Source: Streptomyces tuirus | GTDB taxonomy: Bacteria > Actinomycetota > Actinomycetes > Streptomycetales > Streptomycetaceae | Assembly: GCA_018195615.1 (NCBI GenBank) | Contig: JAGTPG010000002.1 | Location: 434,001 to 498,000, forward strand | Reading direction: 5' to 3' | Length of the DNA: 64,000 nucleotides | Shown here: piece after piece, positions 9,889 to 19,537 of the stretch | Layout: the number at the start of each line of letters is the position of its first letter | How positions within the stretch are numbered: the stretch's first letter is position 1 | Program-made: the position numbers and the translations under genes | Notes under the pieces: generated by a model | What the model was told of the DNA's origin: nothing | The model's database searches: none | Seen by the model: only the letters and a program-made list of their open reading frames with translations

Positions 9889-12117
9889 TCACCCCCCGGC
9901 CGACGCCCCCTGCCCGCGCAGGGCCGCCACCCTCCGGTACAGCGCCACGGCCTCCTCGCTCCGGCCCAGCTGCTGGAGGCAGTGCGCCTCGTCGTTGCGG
10001 CTGGCGAGGGTGTCGGGGTGGTCCGCGCCGAGGACGCGTTCGCGGGCCGCGGCGACGTGGCGGTAGTCGGTGAGCGCGTCGGCCCAGCGGCCCAGCCAGC
10101 CCAGGCCGACGGCGACCTCGCGACGGCTGACCAGGGTGTCCGGGTGGTCGGGGCCGAGGACCCGCTCGCGGATCGCGCTCACGTCACGGGACTCGGCGAG
10201 GGCCTCCTCCCAGCGTCCCAGCCGTCCCAGGTTGACGCAGCGGCCGTGACGGGCGCGCAGCGTCTCGGGGTGGGAAGGGCCCTGGACGCGGGTGCGGTCG
10301 TCGGCCAGCTCGCCGTAGACGTCCAGGGCCTCGGCGCTGCGGCCGAGGCGGCCCAGACTGATGCCGATCTCGTGCCGGGCGGCGAGCGTGTCGGGGTGGT
10401 CGGGGCCGAGGGCGCGGGCGCGGGCCTCGGCGACCTCGCGGTAGGTCTCCAGAGCCTGGGCCCAGCGGCCCAGTTGGCCGAGCGCGTAGGCGACTTCGTA
10501 GCGGGTGACGAGGGTGTCGGGGTGGTCCGGGCCGAGCACCCGGGCGCGGGCGGCGGCCACCTCGCGGGCCATGCGGTGGGAGTCCTCCAGGCGGCCGAGG
10601 CGGCTGAGATTGAAGGCGAGGTTGTGCCGGCAGCGCAGGGTGTCGGGATGGTCGGGACCCATGATGCGTTCGCGTGCGGTCAGCACCGACGTGTACACCC
10701 GGTGGGCGTCGAAGGGACGGCCCAGCTGGCCGAGCACGTACGCCATCTCCTGGCGGGCGGCCAGGGTGTCGGGGTGGTCGGCGCCGAGTATCCGGATTCT
10801 CGCCTCGGCGACGTGCTTGTACTCACGCAGGGCGTCCGGGGCGCGGCCGGTGCGGCTGAGGCTGAAGGCTACCTCGTAGCGGCTGGCGAGGGTGTCGGGG
10901 TGGTCGGGGCCGAGGAGGTGCTCGCGTTCGGCGGCGACCGCCCGGTGCACCTCCCCCGCCTCCGCCCAGCGGCCGAGCCGGCCCAGGCTCAGGCCCGCGT
11001 TGTGCCGCCCGGCCAGGGAGGTCAGGACCTCCGGGGACGGCGCGGGCCGCGTCTCGGGGACGGGTTCCGCGACGGGGCCGGTGGCGGGCCGTGCGATCCA
11101 CTCGCCGGACAGACCGGCCGCCGGGTCCGCCGGCGTGGTGCGCAGGCCGGCGCCGGCCGCCTTGCGGCCGGTGGTCATGCCGCGGGTCCAGGACGGCAGC
11201 CGTCCCGCGTGCGCCAGGGCGTCCGGGGCGTGCCGGGCCGCCAGGACGGTCGGTACGTACGCCGGCGCGGCCCGGTGCGCGCTGATCCGGCGGGCCAGCT
11301 CGCGGGCGTCGTCCGGGCGTTGGCCGGGTTCCTTGGCGAGCAGGTCCAGGACGACCCGCTCCAGGTACTCGGGCAGTTCGGGCCGGTGCTCGCGCGGCGG
11401 GCGGGGCGGGGTGTCGCGGTGGCCGACGAGGATCGCCCAGGCGTCGTCGAGGTCGAACGGCGGTACGCCGGTGGCGATCTCGTACAGCACGCAGCCGAAC
11501 GAGTACAGGTCGCTGCGCTGGTCGACCTCGGTGCCGCCGATCTGCTCCGGGGACATGTAGTGCGGGGTGCCCATGGCGATGCCGGTGCCGGTCAGCCGGG
11601 AGGTGAAGCCGATGTCGTGGCCGAGGCGGGCGATGCCGAAGTCGCAGATCTTCACCGTGCCGTCGCCGATCCGCACGATGTTGGCGGGCTTCAGATCGCG
11701 GTGGACGATGCCCTGTTCGTGGCAGTAGGCGAGGGCGGCGGCGACCTGCTCGGCGATCTCGACGACGTCCGCGACCGGCAGCGGGTGCTGCTTGTTGTCC
11801 TCCAGGAGCTGGCTGAGGTTGCGGCCGTCCAGCAGCTCCATGACGAGGTAGAGGACGCCGTCGGACTCGCCGAAGTCGTGCACGACGGTGATGCCGCGAT
11901 GCTGGAGCGCGGCGGCCACCCGGGCCTCACGGCGGAACCGCTCCCGCAGCACGCGGGTGAAGGCGTGGTCGTGGTGCGGGCTCGGCGGTTTGAGGCACTT
12001 GACGGCGACGTGCCGGCCCAGGGACTCGTCCCGTGCCCGCCACACCTCGCCCATGCCACCGCGCCCGATCAGGTCGAGCAGCCGGTACCGGCCCTGGATG
12101 AGTCTGCTGTCCCCCAT
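9889..12117 (-). CDS. Ser/Thr protein kinase with C-terminal TPR array
   Basis: A 742-residue Hanks-type kinase. The kinase domain occupies about residues 10-270: glycine loop GRGGMGEVW, catalytic Lys in VAVKCLK, HRDLKPANI, DFGIAR, and activation segment ending in GTPHYMSPEQ. A Pro/Ala linker follows, then eight 42-residue tetratricopeptide-type repeats, each starting with (L/M)Gx(D/S)HP(D/E)TL and containing LGRLGR. There is no transmembrane segment, so unlike PknB it is cytosolic, and the repeats probably bind a partner protein. No cognate substrate gene is adjacent. The repeated blocks are also visible as near-identical 126-bp DNA units, which can vary in copy number. Confidence 0.93.
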   Translation of the reverse strand: MGDSRLIQGRYRLLDLIGRGGMGEVWRARDESLGRHVAVKCLKPPSPHHDHAFTRVLRERFRREARVAAALQHRGITVVHDFGESDGVLYLVMELLDGRNLSQLLEDNKQHPLPVADVVEIAEQVAAALAYCHEQGIVHRDLKPANIVRIGDGTVKICDFGIARLGHDIGFTSRLTGTGIAMGTPHYMSPEQIGGTEVDQRSDLYSFGCVLYEIATGVPPFDLDDAWAILVGHRDTPPRPPREHRPELPEYLERVVLDLLAKEPGQRPDDARELARRISAHRAAPAYVPTVLAARHAPDALAHAGRLPSWTRGMTTGRKAAGAGLRTTPADPAAGLSGEWIARPATGPVAEPVPETRPAPSPEVLTSLAGRHNAGLSLGRLGRWAEAGEVHRAVAAEREHLLGPDHPDTLASRYEVAFSLSRTGRAPDALREYKHVAEARIRILGADHPDTLAARQEMAYVLGQLGRPFDAHRVYTSVLTARERIMGPDHPDTLRCRHNLAFNLSRLGRLEDSHRMAREVAAARARVLGPDHPDTLVTRYEVAYALGQLGRWAQALETYREVAEARARALGPDHPDTLAARHEIGISLGRLGRSAEALDVYGELADDRTRVQGPSHPETLRARHGRCVNLGRLGRWEEALAESRDVSAIRERVLGPDHPDTLVSRREVAVGLGWLGRWADALTDYRHVAAARERVLGADHPDTLASRNDEAHCLQQLGRSEEAVALYRRVAALRGQGASAGG

Positions 12118-12183
12118 GTCGCGCGACGCTCCCCCCGGTAGCTGTCCGCCCGCCCCTCCCCATGGCCCATCCAGTATGGCGGC

Positions 12184-13031
12184 CTATCGTCCGAGTTTGT
12201 ACGGTGCCGGGCGCGCGTCCGGGCCGAGCCTCGCCATGGCGCGCAGGATGTGTTTGGGCGGGAGTTGCCAGCGCAGACGTGCGGGAATGCGGCGCAGCAG
12301 GAGGCCGGTGAGGCGCAGTTGCCCGGTGGCGGTGGCGGGTGCGGGGGCCGGTCTGCCGTACAACTCGTGGGCGTATGGCGGCAGGGAGGCGTACGCCAGT
12401 TGTGCCACGCGCCGCCACAGCAATGCGCGCGCCGGTACGAGGAGCGGGTGCGTCGGTGGGCGGAGCAGGAAGTCGTCCACATCGCGTGCCTCGGGTCCCG
12501 CGGCCAGTTCAGGGCGCACCTTGCCGAAGTACGCGGCGAGTTCGGCCCGGTCGCCGGGTACGGCTCCGGGGTCGAGGCCCACCAGGCGTGCGCTCTCCCG
12601 GTGTTCGTGGATGTAGCGGTCGGCTTCGGCGTCGGTGAGGCGGAATCCGGACCTGCGCAGGACGTCCAGATAGGAGTCGATCTCGGCGCAGTGCACCCAC
12701 AGCAGCAGCCCGGGTTCGTCGACGCCGTAGCGCTCGCCGGTGTCCGGGTCGGTCGCCGTCAGCATGCTGTGGATCTTGCGGACGCGGCCGCCCGCCCGCT
12801 CCGCGGCCTCCGCGGTGCCGTACGTCGTCGTGCCGACGAAATTCGCGGTGCGCATCAGACGTCCCCAGGCGTCCCGCCGGAAGTCGGAGTTCTGCATCAC
12901 GCCGCGTACCGCGCGGGGTGCAGGGCCTGGAGGTAGAGCGCCCGGATGCCGGCGATCCACATCATCGGGTCACCGTGCACCTGCCAAGTCACCGAGCTCG
13001 GACCGAACAGCCCGGGATCCGCGCCGCTCAT
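12184..13031 (-). CDS. Oxygenase MpaB family (DUF2236) protein (apparent 1-bp frameshift)
   Basis: Haem-type oxygenase-like protein of the MpaB/Lcp/DUF2236 family. The N-terminal MSGADPGLFGPSS, WQVHGDP and ALYLQALHP lie in one frame and RAVRGVMQNSDFRRDAWGRL onward in another. Restoring one C in the CCCC run at about 12905 joins them as ALYLQALHPRAVRGVM, the usual family motif. GGAGGTGAG just before ATG 13031 fixes the start. Later motifs include FVGTTTYGT, KIHSMLT and LLLWVHCAEIDS. Proposed roles in the family range from rubber cleavage to polyketide tailoring; none can be assigned here. It is divergent from the ABC importer. Confidence 0.88.
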
Positions 13032-13145
13032 GCGACTCACCTCCGCCCGGCGCCCACGATGACACAGCTCGAACAGCCGGTCGATACCGCCTGGTTCGGT
13101 TCCGCAACCGTCCGGTTGTTGAGATTTCACCCACCCGGTCGACGG

Positions 13146-13164
13146 TTTGGTAAGGCTCCCCTTA
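13146..13164. promoter_or_regulatory. Candidate iron box (DmdR1/IdeR-type operator)
   Basis: TTTGGTAAGGCTCCCCTTA matches 15 of 19 positions of the Streptomyces iron box TTAGGTTAGGCTCACCTAA as I know it, and its core TAAGG-CTCC-CCTTA is a perfect inverted repeat. It lies between the divergent MpaB gene and the importer lipoprotein gene, 76 bp before the ATG at 13240, a suitable place for iron-dependent repression. Confidence 0.5.
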
Positions 13165-13239
13165 TATGCTGACGCAGCCGATCAAGCCCCGCCTCGGGCC
13201 GCAGCGGCATGCCCGACCCCCGGCACGACAGGATCCGAC

Positions 13240-14763
13240 ATGCGCACCACCCCCCGCGGCCTCATAGCGGCGCTCGCTCTCACCCCTCTACTGGCAGGCT
13301 GCTTCGCGCCGAGTGACAGCGACGGCGGCACGGGAGCCGGAGCGGGATCGGGCGGGCGACTGCGGGTCGCTCTGGCCGTGCCGCCGGCGCAGGCGCTCTC
13401 CCCGTACAGCAACGACGCCACCGTGCTGAGCAAGCTGTCCGTCGCCGAGGGCCTCACCGCCCTCGACAAGAACGGCACGGCCAAGCCCGCGCTGGCGAAG
13501 TCCTGGAAGCAGGACAACGACACCACCTGGACCTTCGAGCTGCGCGAGGCCGAGTTCCAGGACGGCACGAAGCTCACCGCCGAGTCCGTCGTCAACGCGC
13601 TCGACCACGCGAGCGCGGCCAAGCCCAAGCCCCGCGTCCTGAGCGACGTGACCCTCACCGCCGAGGCCGAGGACGCCGACACCGTCACCCTCACCACCAA
13701 GTCGCCCGACCCGGTGCTGCCGCTGCGGCTGGCCAGTCCCGCACTGGCGATCCTGTCGGCGAAGGCGTACGCGAAGGACGGCGCCGTGAGCCCCGTCGGC
13801 ACCGGCACCGGCCCGTTCGAGATCACCCGGCTGGGCGGCAAGGCAAAGGCGACGCTCGACCGCTTCGACGGCTACTGGGGCGGAAAGGCGAAGGCGCCCG
13901 GCATCGACGTCAGCTGGATCGCCGACGGCACGGCCCGCGCCAACGCGCTGCGCGGCGGCGAGGCCGACATCGCCGAGTGGATCCCCACCGCCCAGGCGAA
14001 GCTGCTGGACGAGGGCACCCGGCACGAGGTGCCCTCGGTGCGCACCGACAGCTTGATCCTCAACACCGGCAGCGGCCTGTTCACCGACGCCGGTCTGCGT
14101 GCCGCCGCCCGCGAGGCCGTCGACGGTTCCGAGTTGGTCGACTCCGTCTTCGGCGGGTACGCCGACCCCGCACAGGGGCTGTTCGGGCCCGCTGTGCCCT
14201 GGGCCGCGGACCAGCGGGTGGAGGTGACCGGCCGCACCAAGGCGGCGTCCACCGCCCAGGTGAGGGCCGGGACCAAGGGCAGGACGCTGCGGCTGGCCAC
14301 CTACACCAACCGGGCCGAGCTTCCCGAGGCCGCGACCGTGCTCCAGCAGCAGCTGGAGAAGGCCGGGTTCACCGTGAAGCAGGACGTGCGCGAGTACACG
14401 CAGATGGAGGCCGACCTGCTCGCCGGGAAGTACGACGCCCTCGTCTTCTCCCGGGTGACCCTCCTCGACACCGGTGACGCGGTCGACTACCTCGCCAGCG
14501 ACTTCACGAGCGACGGCGTCTACAACATCGCCGGCCTGAAGGACACCGCGGTGGACAAGGCCATCCGGGCCGCCGCCGCGGAGCGCGACACGGAGCGCCG
14601 CCACGAGAAGATCATGCGGGCGGAGGCGGAGATCCTGCGGACCGACGCCGTGGTGCCGCTGGTCCACGAGCAGGCGGTGCAGGGCATCGCGAGCGACGTC
14701 GAGGGCGTGATCCTCGACCCGCGCGAGCGTTCCCTGGTCGATGTCGACACGCGTCTGAAGTGA
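13240..14763 (+). CDS. ABC importer substrate-binding lipoprotein, SBP family 5 (peptide/nickel/haem type)
   Basis: A 507-residue extracellular solute-binding protein. The start ATG 13240 begins a short lipoprotein signal, MRTTPRGLIAALALTPLLAG, followed by the lipidated Cys (lipobox LLAGC) and a Gly-rich spacer. The mature part shows the SBP_bac_5 layout: AEGLTALDKNGTAKPALAKSW, FELREAEFQDGTKLTAESV, GTGPFEI and TRANALRGGEADIAEW. The family binds oligopeptides, nickel chelates or haem. An iron-box-like site upstream makes an iron-containing ligand worth considering, but that is inference. The permease follows after 4 bp. Confidence 0.9.
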   Translation: MRTTPRGLIAALALTPLLAGCFAPSDSDGGTGAGAGSGGRLRVALAVPPAQALSPYSNDATVLSKLSVAEGLTALDKNGTAKPALAKSWKQDNDTTWTFELREAEFQDGTKLTAESVVNALDHASAAKPKPRVLSDVTLTAEAEDADTVTLTTKSPDPVLPLRLASPALAILSAKAYAKDGAVSPVGTGTGPFEITRLGGKAKATLDRFDGYWGGKAKAPGIDVSWIADGTARANALRGGEADIAEWIPTAQAKLLDEGTRHEVPSVRTDSLILNTGSGLFTDAGLRAAAREAVDGSELVDSVFGGYADPAQGLFGPAVPWAADQRVEVTGRTKAASTAQVRAGTKGRTLRLATYTNRAELPEAATVLQQQLEKAGFTVKQDVREYTQMEADLLAGKYDALVFSRVTLLDTGDAVDYLASDFTSDGVYNIAGLKDTAVDKAIRAAAAERDTERRHEKIMRAEAEILRTDAVVPLVHEQAVQGIASDVEGVILDPRERSLVDVDTRLK

Positions 14764-14767
14764 CCGT

Positions 14768-16534
14768 ATGAGCCTCGCGCACGCCCCCGCCGCCGCCCGC
14801 CCGTCCCTCTGGCCGGCGGCGGTCGGCCGTGTGCTCGCCGGAGGGGCGCTGCTCGGTGCGGTGGCGCTGTTGCCGTGGTTGTCCGGGGCGGACCCGGCGC
14901 GCACGGTGCTGCGGGCCCGCTCCGCCGACCAGAACCCGACTCCGGCCGAACTGGCCCTCGTACGCGAGCAGTTGGGGCTGGACGAGGGACCGCTCCCGCA
15001 TCTCGCGCGCTGGCTGGGCGGCCTGCCGCGCGGGGACGCGGGCGTCTCGTGGGTCTCCGGCGAACCGGTCATGCCGCAGGTGACGACCGCCCTGTCGATC
15101 TCCCTGACGCTGATGCTGGGCGCGCTCGCGGTCACGGTCGTGGTGGCCGCGCTGGTGTGCGCCCGTACGGTCTTCCTCGGCTCCCGGCGCCGGCTGCGGC
15201 GGGACCGGGCGGGCACCACGGCCGCCGTGCTGGCCGCGCTGCCGAAGTTCCTGCTCGCCTCGGTGCTGGCCACGGTGTGCGGGGTGTGGTGGGGGTGGTT
15301 CCCGTCCAGCGGGTGGGAGGGGCCGCAGTCGATGGTGCTGCCCTCGCTGGCCCTCGGCGTCCCGTCGGGCGCGATGCTCGGCGGCCTGCTCGACCAGGCG
15401 CTGCCCGCGGCCTTCCACGAACCGTGGGCGCGCACGGCGTACGCCGTCGGGCTCCCGTCCGGTCACATCGCCCGCAACGCGCTGCGCCGCACCCTGCCCG
15501 GGATGCTGCCGCAACTGCTGCCGACCGTCGTCGCCCTGGTCGGCGGGGCGGTCGCGGTGGAGAAGATATTCAACATCCCGGGGCTCGGCCGGCTCGCTCT
15601 GGATGCCGCCGTCGCGCAGGACCTCCCGGTGCTGCAGACCGCGACCCTGGCCCTGGTCCTGCTCGGCGTGGGTGCCGGCGTCCTGATCCGGGCCCTGCGC
15701 CACTCGCTCCTCGGCCGTCCGCTGCGCGACGGCGCCCTGCCGGCCCTGCACCGCCCTCCGCTCATCCCCTCGCGCTCCCTGCGCTGGATCACCGCCGCCT
15801 GCGCCCTGGTCCTGCTCGTCCTCGTCACGGCGGGCCTGTTCCGCGACCCGTCGCAGGTCGACACGGTGGCACGGCTGCTCCCCCCGTCCCTGCAACACCC
15901 GCTGGGCACCGACGCGTTGGGCCGGGACCTGCTGGCCCGGCTGGGCCACGGGGCGCTGCGCACGGCCGGCGTCGCCCTCGCGGTGACCGCGGTCAGCGCG
16001 GTCACCGGACTCCTGCTGGGCATGGCCCCGCGGGCGAGCGCCGGTCCCACGGAAGTCGTGTCGACGCTGCCCGCCGTCCTCACGGGGCTGCTGATCGCGG
16101 GCGTCACCGGGCCGTCGGTGTGGGGCGCGGCGGGAGCGGTGTGCGTGGTCGGCTGGAGCCCGTACGCCGCGCAGGCCGCCGCGCTGGTGGAACAGGAACA
16201 GGCGAGCGGTCACATCGCCGCGTCCGTCGCGCTCGGCGCGGGGCGGCTGCACCTGCTGCGCCGCCACCTGCTCCCCGCGGTCGTACCGGCCCTGCTCCGC
16301 AACGCCCTGCTCCGGCTCCCCACGACCGTCCTGGTCCTGGCGTCCCTCGGCTTCCTGGGCCTGGGCGAACAGCCGCCCACCCCGGAGTGGGGCCGGCTGC
16401 TGTCGGAGAACCAGCCGTACGCCGAGCTGGCCCCCTGGACGGTGCTGGGCCCGGCTGCCGCGCTGGTGGTGCTGTCCGTGCTGGCGGTGACGGGCAGCGT
16501 ACTGGGACGCGGCAAGGGCGCGGGCGGCGAGTAG
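14768..16534 (+). CDS. Fused DppB-DppC-type ABC permease
   Basis: A 588-residue single polypeptide with two BPD-type permease halves. The first half (about 1-310) contains the EAA-like loop ARTAYAVGLPSGHIARNALRRTL. The second half (about 340-580) starts at the DppC-like HPLGTDALGRDLLARLGHGA and has a loop around ASVALGAGRLHLLRRHLLP. Normally DppB and DppC are separate genes; the fusion supplies both membrane subunits from one mRNA. ATG 14768 lies 4 bp after the lipoprotein stop. No ATPase gene follows: the next gene is the sulfur enzyme at 16621, so energy-coupling subunits must come from elsewhere or have been lost. Confidence 0.88.
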   Translation: MSLAHAPAAARPSLWPAAVGRVLAGGALLGAVALLPWLSGADPARTVLRARSADQNPTPAELALVREQLGLDEGPLPHLARWLGGLPRGDAGVSWVSGEPVMPQVTTALSISLTLMLGALAVTVVVAALVCARTVFLGSRRRLRRDRAGTTAAVLAALPKFLLASVLATVCGVWWGWFPSSGWEGPQSMVLPSLALGVPSGAMLGGLLDQALPAAFHEPWARTAYAVGLPSGHIARNALRRTLPGMLPQLLPTVVALVGGAVAVEKIFNIPGLGRLALDAAVAQDLPVLQTATLALVLLGVGAGVLIRALRHSLLGRPLRDGALPALHRPPLIPSRSLRWITAACALVLLVLVTAGLFRDPSQVDTVARLLPPSLQHPLGTDALGRDLLARLGHGALRTAGVALAVTAVSAVTGLLLGMAPRASAGPTEVVSTLPAVLTGLLIAGVTGPSVWGAAGAVCVVGWSPYAAQAAALVEQEQASGHIAASVALGAGRLHLLRRHLLPAVVPALLRNALLRLPTTVLVLASLGFLGLGEQPPTPEWGRLLSENQPYAELAPWTVLGPAAALVVLSVLAVTGSVLGRGKGAGGE

Positions 16535-16582
16535 CGGCCTCTCACCGCACTCGCCTGCCCCTGCCTTACGCTGGGATACAGA

Positions 16583-16595
16583 TACCCCGGGGGTA
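16583..16595. promoter_or_regulatory. CsoR/CstR-type operator upstream of the persulfide dioxygenase gene
   Basis: TACCCCGGGGGTA is a perfect 13-bp palindrome of the A/T-flanked C-run/G-run type bound by CsoR-family repressors. It lies 26 bp before the GTG start at 16621. A related, longer site lies before the CstR-like gene itself (18336-18355). Confidence 0.65.
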
Positions 16596-16620
16596 CACCG
16601 TCCCGAGAGGAGTCGTCGCC

Positions 16621-17997
16621 GTGTTCTTCATCGACACCCTGCAATTCGAGGGCCTGGGCAACCACAGTCACCTGGCCGGCGGGCCCGACGCCGCGGTCGT
16701 GGTGGATCCCCCGCGCGACATCGACCAGGTCATCGCCGCAGCCGCCCGCCGCGGGGTGCGCATCGCCTATGTGGCCGAGACCCATGTGCACAACGACTAC
16801 GTCACCGGCGGCCTGGAACTGGCCCGCACGACCGGGGCCCGCTACCTGGTGCCGGCCGGGGCAACGGTGTCGTTCGCCCGCACGCCTGTCTCCGACGGCG
16901 ACTCGTTCACGGTGGACGAGGACCTGCTGCTGCGTGCCATGTCCACTCCCGGTCACACCCCGCACCACATGTCGTATGTCCTGGAGGAGGGCGGCCGGGC
17001 GGTGGCGGCGTTCACCGGCGGGTCGCTGCTGATCGGCGGTGTCGGGCGGCCGGACCTGGTGGAACCGCGGCTGACCGAGCGGCTGGCGCGCGCCCAGCAC
17101 GCCTCCGCGCACCGCCTGGCCGACGCGCTCGACGACGACGTGCGGGTGCTGCCCACGCACGGCTTCGGCAGCTTCTGCACCTCCGCACAGGCCGAAGGGG
17201 ACGCGACGACGATCGGCGCGGAGCGCAAGAAGAACGACGCGCTGACCATGGACGTGGACACCTTCGTCGCGGAGATGCTCGCCGGTCTGGACGATGTGCC
17301 CGCGTACTACGCGCACATGGGTCCGGCCAACGCAGCCGGTCCCGCCCCCGTCGACCTCACGCCGCCGCGGTCGGCCGACGCCGAGGAGATCGCCTCCCGG
17401 CTGGCGGACGGAGAGTGGGTGGTGGACCTGCGCAGCCGCGTCGCCTTCGCCGAGGGTCATGTGCCCGGCTCGTTCAACTTCGAGGGCGAGGGCAAACTGG
17501 CCACCTACCTGGCGTGGCTGATTCCCTGGGGCAAGCCCGTCACCCTGCTGGCCTCCTCCCCGGAGCAGATCACCGCGGCGCAGCGGGAACTGACCCGCGT
17601 GGGCATCGACCGTCCGGCCGCCGCCGCCACCGGAGAGGCGCGCTCCTGGATCCGCGAGGGCGAGCGACCGGCCTCGTTCCGCCGCGCCCGCTTCGCCGAT
17701 CTCGCCGAGGCCCGCGGGCGCGGCGAGCAGGTCGTGGTGCTGGATGTGCGGCGTGAGTCCGAGCGGGCCGACGGGGCCGTCGACGGCTCGGTGCACATTC
17801 CCGTCCACGAGTTGCACGGCCGCCTCGGGGATGTTCCCGCCGGGGTGGTGTGGGTGCACTGCGCAGGCGGCATGCGCGCGGCGATCGCCGCGTCCCTGCT
17901 GGACGCCGCCGGGCGTGAGGTGGTCGCCGTCGACGACGCCTTCACGGCGGCCACCGACGCCGGCCTGTCCGTCACCGGTCCGGCCGGCACCGACTGA
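16621..17997 (+). CDS. MBL-fold persulfide dioxygenase fused to two rhodanese domains (CstB-like)
   Basis: A 458-residue enzyme of sulfane-sulfur metabolism. An N-terminal metallo-beta-lactamase domain (1-235) carries THVHNDYVTGG, TPGHTPHHMSY and LPTHGFGSFC, as in ETHE1/CstB persulfide dioxygenases. Two rhodanese domains follow: the first (VDLRSRVAFAEGHVPG) has no Cys at the expected active-site position and is probably inactive, while the second ends in VHCAGGMRA with the catalytic Cys. It probably oxidises or transfers persulfide sulfur using non-haem iron. Start GTG 16621 has AGAGGAG upstream. The CstR-type operator in its promoter and the convergent cstR-like gene just downstream fit persulfide-inducible expression. 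Confidence 0.88.
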   Translation: MFFIDTLQFEGLGNHSHLAGGPDAAVVVDPPRDIDQVIAAAARRGVRIAYVAETHVHNDYVTGGLELARTTGARYLVPAGATVSFARTPVSDGDSFTVDEDLLLRAMSTPGHTPHHMSYVLEEGGRAVAAFTGGSLLIGGVGRPDLVEPRLTERLARAQHASAHRLADALDDDVRVLPTHGFGSFCTSAQAEGDATTIGAERKKNDALTMDVDTFVAEMLAGLDDVPAYYAHMGPANAAGPAPVDLTPPRSADAEEIASRLADGEWVVDLRSRVAFAEGHVPGSFNFEGEGKLATYLAWLIPWGKPVTLLASSPEQITAAQRELTRVGIDRPAAAATGEARSWIREGERPASFRRARFADLAEARGRGEQVVVLDVRRESERADGAVDGSVHIPVHELHGRLGDVPAGVVWVHCAGGMRAAIAASLLDAAGREVVAVDDAFTAATDAGLSVTGPAGTD

Positions 17998-18006
17998 ACC
18001 GCGTCA

Positions 18007-18355
<349 letters not shown>

Positions 18356-18384
18356 TACCGAAGGGCTGACAACACCGAGAGCAA

Positions 18385-18462
18385 GGAAACGTCGCCGATG
18401 TACGCACCCCTGGCGCATACGCGACCGGCCACCTGCCCGACGCCCACAACGTCCCCTCGACC
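18385..18462 (+). pseudogene. Rhodanese gene remnant
   Basis: The + strand at 18385-18462 reads GNVADVRTPGAYATGHLPDA followed by HNVP, the unmistakable N-terminal half of a single-domain rhodanese (DVR-x2-xx-Y-x2-GH-x-PGA-x-N type). The frame begins after a stop at 18367, has no start codon and runs into the 3' end of the alcohol dehydrogenase gene, so the active-site Cys half is gone. It sits directly behind the CstR operator, where a sulfurtransferase gene is expected. Confidence 0.7.
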
Positions 18463-18467
18463 TCCGG

Positions 18468-19537
18468 TCACGCTGCCGGGACAGCCAGTTCGTCGTGCCG
18501 TTGCTCGCCGAGCACCACCTTGAGCGCGCCCGTGTCCGCGGCGTGTGCGAAGACCTCGTAGGCCTCCTCCATCTGGTCCAGGACGAAGGTGTGGGTGACC
18601 AGTGACGCCGTGTGCACGCGGCCGGAGGCCGCCATGCTCAGCAGCGTGGGCGTGGAAGACGTGTCGACGAGGCCGGTGGTGATGGTCACGTTCTTGATCC
18701 ACAGGTCCTCGAGGTGCAGGGTCGCGGGTTTGCCGTGGACACCGACATTGGCCACCCGGCCGCCGGGCCGGACCATGCGGGTGCACATCTCGAAGCTCTC
18801 CGGCACTCCCACCGCCTCGATGACCACGTCGGCGCCGATGTCGTCGGTGAGATCGGCGACGAGTTGCTCCGGTTCGTCGCGCACGGGGACGACGGCGTCG
18901 GCACCGAGCCGCCTGGCGGCCTCGAGCCGGGAGTCGGCGAGGTCCACGGCGATGATCCGCTCCGGCGAGTACAGCCGGGCGGTGAGGATGGCGGCGAGTC
19001 CGATCGGCCCGGCCCGACGACGGCGACCGTGTCACCGGGCCGCACACCTCCGTTGATCACGCCCACCTCGTAGGCGGTCGGGAAGATGTCCGCGAACAGT
19101 ACGGCGTCCTGGCTCTCCAGCGCGCCCGGCAGCGGATGCACGGACAGGTCGGCGTGGGGTACGCGCACGTACTCCGCCTGTGTGCCGTCGATCAGATGGC
19201 CGAGGATCCAGCCCCCGCCGCCCTGGCACTGACCGTACGCACCGTCCTTGCAGAAGCGGCAGCGGCCGCACGCGGTGATGCAGGAGACGAGGACCCGGTC
19301 GCCCGGCCGGACGGTGCGGACATCGCTGCCGGTCTCGACGATCTCACCGACCGCTTCGTGCCCCAGCACCGTGCCCGAGGGCACCTCCGGCACGTCGCCC
19401 TTGAGGATGTGCAGGTCCGTACCGCAGATGGTGACGGCCTCGACCCGGACGATGGCATCCGTGGGGTCCTTGATGCCCGGGTCCGGGACGTCCTGCCAGG
19501 CGGAGTGCCCGGTGCCGTGGAAAACGAAGCCCTTCAT
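18468..19537 (-). CDS. Zinc-dependent alcohol dehydrogenase (apparent 1-bp frameshift)
   Basis: Medium-chain dehydrogenase, about 356 residues when repaired. ATG 19537 has AAGGAGG at ideal spacing. Catalytic zinc ligands are seen as Cys in VTICGTD and His in GHEAVGE, and the structural zinc set in ACGRCRFCKDGAYGQC. The nucleotide-binding motif breaks at VAVVGPGRS; adding one base at about 19010 gives VAVVGAGPIGLAAILTARL. The second half (VIEAVGVPESFEMC, TGLVDTSSTPTLL) then follows in frame to the stop at 18468. It oxidises alcohols with NAD(P). It is divergent from the universal stress protein gene, a pairing common in redox or hypoxia responses. Confidence 0.9.

Noticed and set aside
14875..17997. 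A 1040-codon open frame spanning the permease and the sulfur enzyme
   Set aside because: Only the part from GTG 16621 is real; the rest is a G/C-driven shadow of the permease gene, with Arg/Pro-rich composition.
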